Both the position numbers and the translations under genes were made by a program. The notes under the pieces are model-generated. The model searched no databases. It saw nothing but the letters and a program-made list of their open reading frames with translations, and was not told the origin of the DNA. Below, piece by piece: positions 55,201-64,000 of a stretch of 64,000 nucleotides of DNA; positions within the stretch are counted from its first letter, which is position 1; each line of letters starts with the position of its first letter. The DNA is taken from positions 1,332,607 through 1,396,606 of the forward strand of contig JAAOMT010000128.1 in assembly GCA_016748015.1 (NCBI GenBank), read 5' to 3'. The DNA comes from Geosiphon pyriformis (taxonomy: Eukaryota; Glomeromycota; Glomeromycetes; Archaeosporales; Geosiphonaceae).

Positions 55201-56400
55201 TTTATAAGCTCTATTTCCAAGAATTTCTTTTATGTGAAATGGTCTGTTCTATTTGGGTCAAATTTTCTATTCTATTGTTTTTCCACTTTGGTATAATGTA
55301 AAAATACTTTGTCTCTAATTTTGAATTCAACTGGTTTATCTGATAATTGGTTATTGTGTCTTTTTTTTTGTTTCTCTTGTGACTTTTGAATGTTATTAGC
55401 TGCTTTTTGCCATTTGTTTTCTAATATTTTTATTAAATTATATGTTTTTCTCAACAATGTTTTTTGGAAATTCTCTTCTGTTATTGGTTCTGTTGGATAT
55501 GTTTTGATTTTTATCTTAACTGGCACTGTTGCTGTTCTATCATATACTAGTTCAAATGGTGTTGCTTGTGTAGTGTCTTGCTTTATTGTTTGATAAACAA
55601 ATAATACTGATAATATAAACAAATCTCATTTGTTTTGGTTTTTTTGGCTGATCTTGGCTATTGCTTTACACAATGTTCTGTTGAATCTTTCAACTAATCT
55701 ATTTGTTTGCAGATAGTATGATGATGATAGTGGTCTTTTGATTCCAAATCTTTGGCTTAATTCTGCTAATGTTCTATTTACAAAATGAGTTTCTTGATCA
55801 GATAATAATTCTTTTGGACATCCATGTCAACAGATCAAGTCTTGATGAACGAATTTGGCAACAGATTCTGCATTTGCTCTTTGAATGGCTTTTGCTTCTG
55901 GCCATTTTGTGAGATAGTCTATGGCTACTGCAATATATCTGTTGCCTCTGCTGGTAATTGCTAATGGTCTGACTAAGTCAATTCCAATGTGATCAAATGG
56001 TTGTCCCACTTTGATTAGTCTCAATGATTCACTGGGTTTTGTTTCTCCTCTTTTCTGACAAGCATCACAATTTTGAAGATATTAGATGATGTCTGGATAA
56101 ATTGATGGCCAATAGTATTTTTTTCTAGTTCTTTCCATGATTGCTTCTTTATAAAAATGTCCTGCTGTTAGATTTGCATGCATGTTGAACAATATTGTCT
56201 CTTTTTCTGGTTCTGTAATTACTCTGGTTGGTTGATCTGAATTCTTTCTGTTTTTTCAGTAAAGTATATTTTGGTAATTAATAAAATATTTTGATTGTTG
56301 TTTGATGTTGTTTTGTTCTTTTTGAGATAATTTCTCCTTGAACAATTAAGTATTTATATAATGTTGGAGTTGTTGGTATTTTTTTATATTCATTTTTTGT
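55200..56400 (-). pseudogene. Gypsy C integrase
   Basis: Open segments are 56,024-55,827 (HIGIDLVRPLAITSRGNRY, first catalytic Asp) and 55,622-55,272 (from SVLFVYQTIKQDT through KPVEFKIRDKVFLHY). Between them SDQETHFVN (second Asp) and RLVERFNRTL (Glu) are readable with stops. The zinc region (CDACQKRG) is near 56,040-56,070. GPF-like module near 55,215-55,260. All three catalytic acids are visible, but stops break the frame. Confidence 0.88.
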
Positions 56401-56449
56401 TATATTTTTGGGTTACAATGTTTTTAGACTTGTTTTATTTATAACAATC

Positions 56450-57209
56450 TATCGGCATTTCCATTTTCTTTTCTTTTTTTGTAATAAACTGTATAATTAA
56501 ATGGTAAAAGTTCTATTTTCCATCTGGCATGGCAATTGTCTCCAAATTCTTGCTTCTGAATTGAAGTCAATCTCTTGTGATCAGTGTACACATCAAACTT
56601 TTAACTTAAGTATTTCTTCCACTTGATGACAGCCCAATAGATAACTAAGTGTTCTAATGCTGGAGTTCTATAGTTTTTTTTGGCTGGGCTTAAACTTTTA
56701 CTAATGTATGCTACTGGATGTTCTCATCCATCTGGTTCTTTCTAAGATAATACTGCTTCCAATGCTTAACCAGATGCATCAATTGTAATTATGAATGGTT
56801 TGCTATAATCCAAATAGATTAATACTAGAGCTTGAATAAGCTTTCTTCTTAATATATCAAAAGCTTTTTGCTAAATTTCTGTCCATTCATATTTGGTGTT
56901 TTTTGTTTGGAGTTGGTGTAGTGGTTGAGCTATTTTGAAAAAGTTCTTGATAAAGCAGCAATAGTATTTAGCAAATTCTAAGAATGCTCTTAGTTCTGTG
57001 AGATTATTTGGTACTAGAAAGTTCTTAACAATCTTAATCTTGTCTGGATCTGTTTTGATTTCATCTTTGCTCACCACATGTCCCAAAAACTTGAGTTCAG
57101 TTTTTCCAAAAAAACATTTGGTTGTATTTAGTTTTAATCTGGCTCTTCTTAGTCTTTCAAACACTTGTTGGAGATGATGCAGATAATTATTAAATGTTTT
57201 TAAGAACAC
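56450..57209 (-). pseudogene. Gypsy C RT thumb and RNase H
   Basis: The open segment 57,209-56,871 has CFFGKTELKFLGHVVSKDEI and KFLEFAKYYCCFIKNF, the RT thumb. RNase H near 56,780 reads TIDASG with the first Asp intact, followed by a stop, AVLS and another stop, EH-VAYISKSLSPAKKNY, and ALEHLVIYWAVIKWKKYLS. Stops here correspond to Gln codons in A and B. Confidence 0.85.
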
Positions 57210-57832
57210 ATTAGTGTCATCTAAGTATATGACTACTGATTTCTATAGTAGCCTTATATAAACAATTTTCATAAGTCACTAGAAAGTGGCTGGAGCATTC
57301 ATCAAGCCAAATGGCATTACTTCAAATTCAAAGTTTTCTTCTTAAGTTGTAAAAGCCATTTTTTTTTGTCTTCTGGTTTCATGGCTACTTGCCAGTAACC
57401 ACTGTCTAAGTCTAACATTAAAAACCATTTTTTTTCTTCAAAAGCATTGAAAAGTTCTTGGATCTTTGGAGTTGGGTAGCTGTTTTCTTTTGTTACTCTA
57501 TTTAGTTTCCAGTAATCCACACAAAAGTGGATTTTTCCATTCTTCTTACAGACTAGTACTACTGATGATGACCATAAGCTTATTGATGGCTGAATTAGCC
57601 CATTGTCAAGCATCTAATTGATTTCTTGATGAATGATCTTATGGCTGGCTGGTGGTATTCTGTATGCTCTTTGTTTAATTGGCATTGCATCTCCAGTCTT
57701 AATCTGGTGCTGGATTATATTAGTTCTGCCAAATTCATTTTCACTGGCAAAGATGTCATTGAAATTGTTAAATAACATCTTGAGTTGCATCTGTTGAAGT
57801 GGGTCTAAGTTTTCCAAGTTCATCTGTTCCAA
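57210..57832 (-). pseudogene. Gypsy C reverse transcriptase
   Basis: Frame segments 57,832-57,614 and 57,613-57,317 join across a single stop after HQEIN (Arg in A). They contain DIIQHQIKTGDAMPIKQRAY, SSVVLVCKKNGKIHFCVDY and LDLDSGYWQVAM. After a frame break, VIYLDDTNVF (about 57,205-57,235) has both catalytic Asp residues, unlike A and B. A stop lies shortly upstream (L*KSVV, Trp in A). Confidence 0.9.
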
Positions 57833-58888
57833 TTGTTCTGGTTGAAGCAGATAACATTCTTCTTGTCCATAGATTGTTTGTAATGTGATATCTACATATC
57901 CACACAGTTGTGGAAAATCTGGAATGGTGTCTGGCAGTTAATCTTTAATTTCAGTGATTAAATGTCCAATAATAGTTCCTTCTGGTATCTTGATGATATC
58001 TCCTGTGTTGTTGTGAATAAAAATTTTAATGTAACTGTAGTTCTTGGCTGGTATGTGTAAATTGACTAATCCTATTTTTTCTGATTCACAAAGTTTTGTT
58101 TCTGCCTCAAAAATCTGAATCTAATCCTTTACTTTTCTTTCTATTCTGACCATGTACCTGTCATATGGTGGAATGGAGATTAGTTGACAGGTAGAAATAA
58201 TTTTTTCCTTGTCAATAACCTTTTCTTCTGCCATATTAACTGGTATATCTATTCTATCCATTGATTTGAATCTCTATATTTTTCTAGCTGTAATTCCTAA
58301 TTCTTCTCTGTTTTCTACTGATACTAATTGAGCTATTTTCACCAGAGGCAGGAATATTGCCTGTGCTATCTTTTCATTTGGCTCTATAATATAGGCTTTT
58401 TCAGAATCATTTTGTAGCATTGCAATAATATTTCCTATATATCTTGTGTTAATTATTTCTCCTCTGATGTTGATTCTCCTTTTTGCTAAGCTATTCTTAA
58501 ATGTTAATTGAACCATAGTTGTTGCTGAGATTTTCAGTGCTATTTTGAGATCAATGCAAATGTGCAAATGGGGTTCTAATTTAATGGCATTTTTCTTTGA
58601 ATATCTTAGATCAAACCCTGTATCAGTTTCATGCACGCATTCTAGCATAATACTTTCATTATTATCACTAAACCATCTGAATTCCTGCTCTTTAAAAAGG
58701 TCAGGAAGTGCAATATATGTTTCAGGGTTTGAATCAGAGTTTGAATTACTATTAGTTTTGTTGCCATTTTGAGTAGAGCTGGAACTGTTGTTTTCATTGT
58801 CATTGTTATTGGAGTTTGAATCAGGATTGAACAATGATTCCAATTCTGATCCACATCTGTTAATTGGTTCTTCTTCCTCTGGGATCAT
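57833..58888 (-). pseudogene. Gypsy C dUTPase domain and linker
   Basis: The open segment 58,888-58,274 has an acidic Asn/Ser-rich linker, then HETDTGFDLRYS (motif I), FKNSLAK (II, RSSLA in B), GEIINTRYIGN (III), KIAQLVSV (IV), and stops inside motif V (ITARKI). In motif III the catalytic Asp is Asn and Ala-Gly is Thr-Arg. The domain is therefore recognisable but predicted inactive. The linker to RT continues with stops to 57,833. Confidence 0.85.
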
Positions 58889-59325
58889 GTAGATTATGTG
58901 TGGTGGTGGATTGTAGATAAAGTCACATTCATTACAATATTAGAAGTCACATGGAATTAAGCAGTGTTGACACAATTAAGTGTTCAGCTGCTCTAAGTGT
59001 TGCTCTTGCTCTTCTCTTGTGAGCACTAGTTCTTGGTAGTGTTCATGGAATTGTTTTGGATCTAGAAGATTTATGACTGGTTCTGGGTTCCAGTTAAGTT
59101 CTATGGGCTCTGATGAGTTGTTTTTGATTTCTCTAATTTCTTCAGGTAACGTTTCTTCTATTTTGGCTATTGCCATTCTCTATATCTCATTGTCATTGTG
59201 TGGACAACTGTCCAATTACTGTATGGCTCTTCTCCAAGTGGCTTTTATTGGTGTCCCTTTCCTAATTCAGTTGCTGATAAGAATCATGTATTGGTACAAA
59301 GTGTCGCACATTCCTTCTCAATCAG
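58889..59325 (-). pseudogene. Gypsy C zinc-ribbon region
   Basis: The segment 59,176-58,976 has IEETLPEEIREIKNNSSEPI, NLLDPKQFHEHYQELV and EEQEQHLEQLNT, then past a stop LCQHC and YCNECDFIYNPP, the CxxC-x8-CxxC ribbon seen in B. It is cut on the right by the solo LTR1; the cysteine-rich part resumes at 60,334. Confidence 0.75.
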
Positions 59326-59900
59326 TATTACTCATAAAAAAAAAATACAAGAAAATAGTAAGAAAAACAAATAGAGAAAATAGACCAATAAAAGAATAGT
59401 ATTTAGCATGTGAGCACATTGCTCAGCAATGTGAAGCATTGTCAGAGAATTATGGCACATTGTTCAGCAATGAGCACATTGTCAGAAATTACAGGCACAT
59501 TGCTTGAGAAATTATGGCATATTGCTCATAAATATGCAGAATCTCATATAACATAAATTATATATATATAGTGAGAGTATTAAAAGCAAAAAAAGTAATT
59601 CCAGGAGAATTCAAGAATTTCTAAAGAATTCAATAGAGTTTTATTAATTTAGAACAATCTTTTTTTTTTCTCTATTTATTAACCCCCATTTTAAGGATAG
59701 TTGCTATCAACTAAAATAGAAATATATAAATAAAATATCTCTTCAATTCTTCAAATCTATGTTATTGTCATTTGTTTGAAAATATAATTACTCTTCCATT
59801 TATCAACATTTCATGTTGATAAAATTTAACACTTAACCACACTAGAACAATAGCTCTTGATCACAACTATTGACAGAATACTAATTTTTTTTTTTCTTTT

Positions 59901-59972
<72 letters not shown>

Positions 59973-60333
59973 ATTTACTACTAATTAAAAAGATTAAGCA
60001 CTAAGTAATTGACATCAAGGATAGCCTGGTAAAAGACCCAGAAATAAGGGTAGAATTATATATATTAACAGATAGCTTACCAGAAGGACATAACTGCCAG
60101 ATTAAACTGGCCACCACACTAAAAACAGAAATTGGGAAAATGACTTAAGAAATCAACCAAAACCAACCATAGTAAATCTCTGTTCATTATACAAAGAACT
60201 CAACCAAAACTTTCAGATCAACAAAACTTTCAGATACCAACAACTTCAGATATTACCAATGCCAATTTATTAATTAAGCACCAAGTTATGGATTTGTTAT
60301 TTGCTTTAAGACCCCAAATAATCATCTGTAACA
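59326..60333 (+). repeat. Solo LTR1 inside Gypsy C
   Basis: Starts TATTACTCATAAAA and ends AATAATCATCTGTAACA, 1,008 bp. The Gypsy C protein region continues on both sides when compared with B (13,840-13,880), so the LTR is a later insertion. Flanking 4 bp are TCAG (left) and CCAA (right); B reads CCAG there, so each side carries one transition. It has an array of CATTGCTCAGCAATG-type units (59,405-59,535), a TATA box (59,563-59,573), a stem-loop (59,845-59,870) and a run of 69 T (59,903-59,971). Confidence 0.92.
59903..59971 (+). repeat. 69-nt T homopolymer in LTR pyrimidine tract
   Basis: An uninterrupted T run occupies the place of the pyrimidine-rich tract found in every LTR1 copy, which elsewhere is a mix such as TTTCTTTTATTTCTC. 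It is the longest homopolymer in the window; the length could partly be a sequencing or assembly error. Confidence 0.85.
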
Positions 60334-60940
60334 CCAAGGATGTTATTCCACATTTCTTCATCAAGTAATATTTCTCTACAAGTTAGACAAGGTTTGTTGT
60401 CCCATTTTCCTTGTTATTTTGGTCATCCAAAGCATTTTATGACATACATACAGCAGTAAAATTTGGTCACTGTTGAGTATTCCTTATCATTGCCACAGCA
60501 CATGCCTATTGATGACAATTTCTTGCTGTAATCGATGCATATTAGCTTTGGTTAACAATAGTTGGACTGTGGTGATGTAATATAAGTGTATGGTCTATTA
60601 GTGGTATTGGTTGAGATTGTTTCTTCTTCTTTTGTCTTTCCTTTTTCTTTGGTATTTTCTTCCCATTCCCAAGTTTGTGGTAACTTTTGATAGTTATTGT
60701 TAGTCCATGAGGTTTGGTCAGTACTTCAAGTAAATTCTTCCTTTTGTTTTTCTTTTCTGTTATCGTCCCATAACAGTATTAGTGGCAGCTCATTGTGGTC
60801 TTCCTTGGTCCACAAAACTTGATACACTTCCCAAGTTGGTTTTGGCTTCTCTTCCTCAATATTAATTAAGGGTGCTGGCAGGATGTTACTGGGTTTGAAG
60901 TGGCCACATGTTGCTGGTATTTGTGTGTATTGGCCATTCT
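60334..60940 (-). pseudogene. Gypsy C cysteine-rich region, second half
   Basis: Readable with stops on the minus strand: CIDYSKKLSS, MCCGNDKEYS, FYCCM and WDNKPCLTCREILLDEEMW, which match B CVDCGKKLLS, TYCGNDEEYQ, FYCRAC and ACRETFFDEKM. Some cysteines are replaced by Tyr. A Lys/Glu-rich linker (near 60,620-60,860) precedes it, as in B. Confidence 0.7.
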
Positions 60941-61300
60941 AATTTATTTACAACTCTTGGATGGTTCAGTCAAGCATCGTATTGGTTTTGAATAGCCAGT
61001 CATTACCAACTAGAGCTTGGTATTGGGTGGCTTTTATTACCAGAACTTTGATGGGAGTAATGATATTATTGATTTCAAATGACAAGTCATCAATCTTGAC
61101 AATAGGCATTTTCATAATGCCATTGGTGGTAATGATTCTGGCACTGACAGCTCAGTCAATTCAGTGACCTAATTGATTTATGAATTGCTTGGTAATAATG
61201 CTGCCTGCCAAACCACTATCAAGGATAAGTTTGATAGAGTGGCCATCAATCTTGGCATCAATATACATTACAGTAATGAGTTTTTCTTTTAAAGCAGCTC
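60941..61300 (-). pseudogene. Gypsy C aspartyl protease
   Basis: Minus strand reads SIKLILDSGLAGSIITKQF with the DSG site, then with stops NGIMKMPIVKIDDLSFEINN and ALVGNDWLFKTNTMLD. It matches B protease along its length. Confidence 0.82.
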
Positions 61301-63690
61301 CACTAAATAATGGGGTGTTGATGGTTTCCTCTAATTCAAAAAAAAAATGGTGACAAGTGATTTGTTTTTAGTGACCATTGCTGGTGAAATGTTGCTGGTA
61401 AGTGGCTACTGTTAACTGGGTTTCAGATTGCTTGATGTGACATCTTCTGGAGTAACCAGAAAACTTAAATAGTATTGGAAATTCAGGTTTTGGGTGTGCC
61501 CAGTTCCCAAATTCTACTAATGAGATCCTGTTGATTGGGCTGATGAACTGGGAATCAGTTGGTAAACTACCATTACCAATCTCTAGCTTTGTTGTGTTAT
61601 TCTCGGCCTGTGGATTCTGTTTTGAGGTATGGTTTGTGGCGGTGTTTAAATTTGTTGGGGTTAATAAATTACTGATGGCTGTAATTGATAGATTACTTGT
61701 AGCTGTGGCTGATAAATTGGAGTTTGATATAGTGGTGGTTAATAGATTGGCTGCTGCATTATTGGCAGATAAATGGGTTGATATTAATCTTGACTTGAAT
61801 AGTAATTTGGCATTTGAACTCTAAAATTGGGATTTCGATATTGATTTCCTAATTATGGGTTACTATAAGAATGACAGTTAGCTCTAATGTAACCTTGTTT
61901 ACTACAGTTGTAGTAGACTTGTGTTTCTGGCTGCCATGGCTGATTGGAAGATAATGATGGATACAACTAATTTTGAAAACAATTTGCATTTTCTGAATTA
62001 TTGCATTGTTGTGATGGTTGATAAATTGTGCAATTGTCAGCTAAGTATCCTTCTAATTTCTGATTAATTGAATCACTAAATTGTTTCAATTTGGAATTCA
62101 AGTCAGATGATCTATTCATTACTAGATTTATAGCTTGGACATGGTTAGCTTTGAGTTCAGCTGCCTCAAAATCTCTGGCATTTGTAACTGCAGCTTGAAG
62201 ATCTGCTGGGTGCATTGAACATATGCATTGGAGGATACTACTGTGCAGGCCTTTAATAAATTGATTTAGGATTTGTGACACTGTAAAATAATTAGCCTGT
62301 ATAGTCTGAATTTGGTGCAGATTTCTGTGGAAGTGTCCTAAATAAATAGTGACTGCTTTATTTTTTTCTTATTTGATGATGGTAAAAGTGTTTGCCAATC
62401 AGTTGATGCTATTATTATTACTAAAATATTGTAGGAATGCAAGCTTGAATGTATTGAAGTCTTGGAGTTTGTTAACCAAGCTTTGGTACTATGAATTGGC
62501 AGTATCTTGAAGAAAATAAAGAATGACTTGCATGGCTCTGGTATCATCCCATCTGTTGGCTGTGATGACTTTTTTTACATTGTTCAGCCATACTTGAGCA
62601 TTGTTCTTTTTGCCAGTAAATTTTTCAAGTTTTACTATTGGAGCATAAGCCATTTAATTCAAGTTTATTTGTTGTGGTGGTTGAAATGGTAATTGAATTT
62701 AGGGTTGTGGTGGTGGTTGTTGTTGTGAAGCAATTGGTGGTGGGTTGATGATAATTACTGAAGGTAAGTATTGTTGATTATTAATGTCAAGATTTCAATG
62801 ATTCCAATTTTGCTGAGTTTGAAAATTCGGAGTTTTGACTTCTGGATTTTCTAAATTTGGATTTTGCTAAGTCTGAAAGTTTGGGGTTTCAATGTCCAGA
62901 TTTTCTGGAATTGGGTTCTGGTAAGTAAATTCTTGATCTTCTAATTCTTCTTTCTCTTCTTCCTGTTCTCCTTTTGATTCTGTTATTTCTCAAGGACTCA
63001 TGATTCCAAAATCTGGTTGGGGTGGTGGGAATTGAAGTCCTAATAGTATGGGCAATTGTGACTTAAATCCTTCAAAATATGTGCTGTATAGTTCTAGAAA
63101 ATCTTTCTTTCTTTGTTTACTCTGAAATGAAAATCATCCAAATGTTGATGTCATAGTTAATGTGAACACACCTGTTAATGTAATGTTGATGGTGCTTCTG
63201 GGTGTATAGTGATATGATAAATTTGTTAGTAATTCTATCCTTGTTTTCTTCCAAGTTGGTAGTTGTATTCCTTTAGGCATTACTGTTGGTGTTTATAATC
63301 TTCCTTTGCCTTTGTCTGCATAGATAATAGAGAATTGTTGTTGGGTGTATCTTTCAATGGTTTGGTTGATTTCCTTGATAATTGGCGCGAAGCTGTAGTT
63401 TCTTGGTAAGCTGGTGTGTTGAAATAATTCTGTATAGAAGTTTTCTCTTGCTGATTCAATATTAATTGTTCCTTTTAAGCAGTTTGTGATTTTATTATTG
63501 ACATAGAAGTTGAAGGCTGATTCTGCTGGAAAGTAGTTATTGTTTAATCCTAATTGTTGACTATACTGTTGAAACAAAGATTTAGTGAATCTTAAATGGT
63601 TTGCTCCTATGTTTTCTGGTTCTGTCACTTTTGGAGGCTTGTTGTTGGTGCTGGTTCTTTGTAAAATTATATCTCACAAGGAGCATTAAA
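61301..63690 (-). pseudogene. Gypsy C gag and primer binding site
   Basis: N-terminal segment 63,628-63,293 has AESAFNFYVNNKIT and NIESARENFYTELF, matching B. The gag core (62,500-62,290, with stops) and segment 62,281-61,967 (ILNQFIKGLHSSILQCI, DSINQKLEGYLADN) follow. The zinc knuckle (about 61,880-61,925) reads YYNCSKQGYIRANC: first Cys and the His are both Tyr, G-to-A and C-to-T changes. The primer site next to the LTR (63,670-63,688) is a decayed form of TGGTGCTCC. Confidence 0.85.
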
Positions 63691-64000
63691 TGTTACAAAT
63701 GATTATTTGGGGTCTCAAGTCAAATAACAAACTCATAATCTGGTGTTCAATTAATGATGTTGGTGTTGGTAATGTCTGTAAGTTGTTTGTATTTGAAGGT
63801 TTTGGTTGAGTCCTTTGTATAATGGACAGAAATGCAATAGTTGTTTATCTGTAGCTTTTCAGAATCACAATTCTGTCAATTTTTTTCTTCAGCTTGATGG
63901 CCAGTATTACAAGTGACTATTTCTGGTGTTAGATTAAATAACAAACCCATAACTTGGTACTCAAATCTAGTTGCAGTTGATAGTGATCTGAAGGTTTGTG
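63691..64000 (-). repeat. 5' LTR of Gypsy C, interrupted by another LTR1 at 63,905
   Basis: Starts TGTTACAAATGATTATTTGG and follows the 3' LTR of C closely to CTTGATGGCCAG at 63,904. At 63,905 a new LTR1 start (TATTACAAGTGACTATTTC) appears, of the subtype found in the right LTR of B, and continues to the window end. So an LTR is nested in the LTR; its far end and target duplication lie outside. Confidence 0.85.

Larger units (their letters stand above)
53460..64000 (-). mobile_element. Gypsy element C, LTR1 family, 5' LTR runs off window
   Basis: Minus-strand element with the same order as B: 5' LTR from 63,691, gag, protease, cysteine-rich region, dUTPase, RT, RNase H, integrase, C-terminal extension, polypurine tract and 3' LTR (53,460-54,327). 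A solo LTR1 sits at 59,326-60,333. The two LTRs of C are close in sequence and differ mainly by C/T and G/A changes. It inserted in LINE f. It keeps the RT YLDD and an RNase H DASG, which A and B have lost, but has stops elsewhere. Confidence 0.93.

Noticed and set aside
1-64000. tRNA or rRNA genes
   Set aside because: No stretch with box A/box B spacing or recognisable rRNA core was found by eye; a dedicated search could still find a decayed one.

Overview
The window looks like repeat-rich, AT-rich nuclear DNA of a fungus, most likely an arbuscular mycorrhizal fungus (Glomeromycotina, Rhizophagus-like). That placement rests on the very high A+T, the near absence of CpG, and the resemblance of the Gypsy and LINE proteins to families I associate with Rhizophagus; it is inference, not a search result. 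I found no host gene, tRNA or rRNA that I can support in 64 kb. Almost every recognisable stretch is a transposable element, usually inserted in another one, and nearly all are broken.

Layout. 1-4,976: 3' part of Gypsy element A (+), inserted in a LINE ORF1 fragment (4,977-5,862). 5,863-7,943: unassigned AT-rich DNA with a small 12-bp tandem repeat. 7,944-18,114: complete but decayed Gypsy element B (-), LTR to LTR. 18,115-18,649: remnant LTR. 18,650-27,689: nested zone of a second Gypsy family (LTR2; copies F and D plus one solo LTR2), pieces of LINE ORF2, and a solo LTR1. 27,690-34,421: the best preserved element, a LINE with ORF1 and ORF2 inserted in the protease of D with a 10-bp target duplication. 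34,432-34,971: D resumes. 34,974-36,327: a Tc1/mariner element with TIRs and TA target site. 36,333-42,755: end of Gypsy E (-), a LINE piece, LTR pieces and a decayed hAT transposase. 42,889-45,204: an ORF1-only LINE-like element with a perfect 14-bp target duplication. 46,012-47,816: an LTR inside an LTR, both with 4-bp duplications. 47,821-53,459: two LINE ORF2 copies facing each other. 53,460-64,000: Gypsy element C (-), itself carrying a solo LTR at 59,326-60,333.

How the parts work. The LTR1 Gypsy family encodes gag with a CCHC knuckle, an aspartyl protease, two cysteine-rich modules, a dUTPase domain, reverse transcriptase, RNase H, integrase and a long C-terminal extension. The LINEs encode a gag-like ORF1 with a CCHC knuckle and an ORF2 with AP-type endonuclease, RT, RNase H and a C-terminal zinc motif. 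Nearly every premature stop or lost catalytic residue that I could compare is a C-to-T or G-to-A change, so a mutational process acting on cytosines has shaped the window.

The most interesting candidates are the ORF1-only element that shares the LINE 3' tail, the multi-domain Gypsy polyprotein with dUTPase and an unrecognised C-terminal region, and the interchangeable palindromic arrays upstream of the LTR TATA box.
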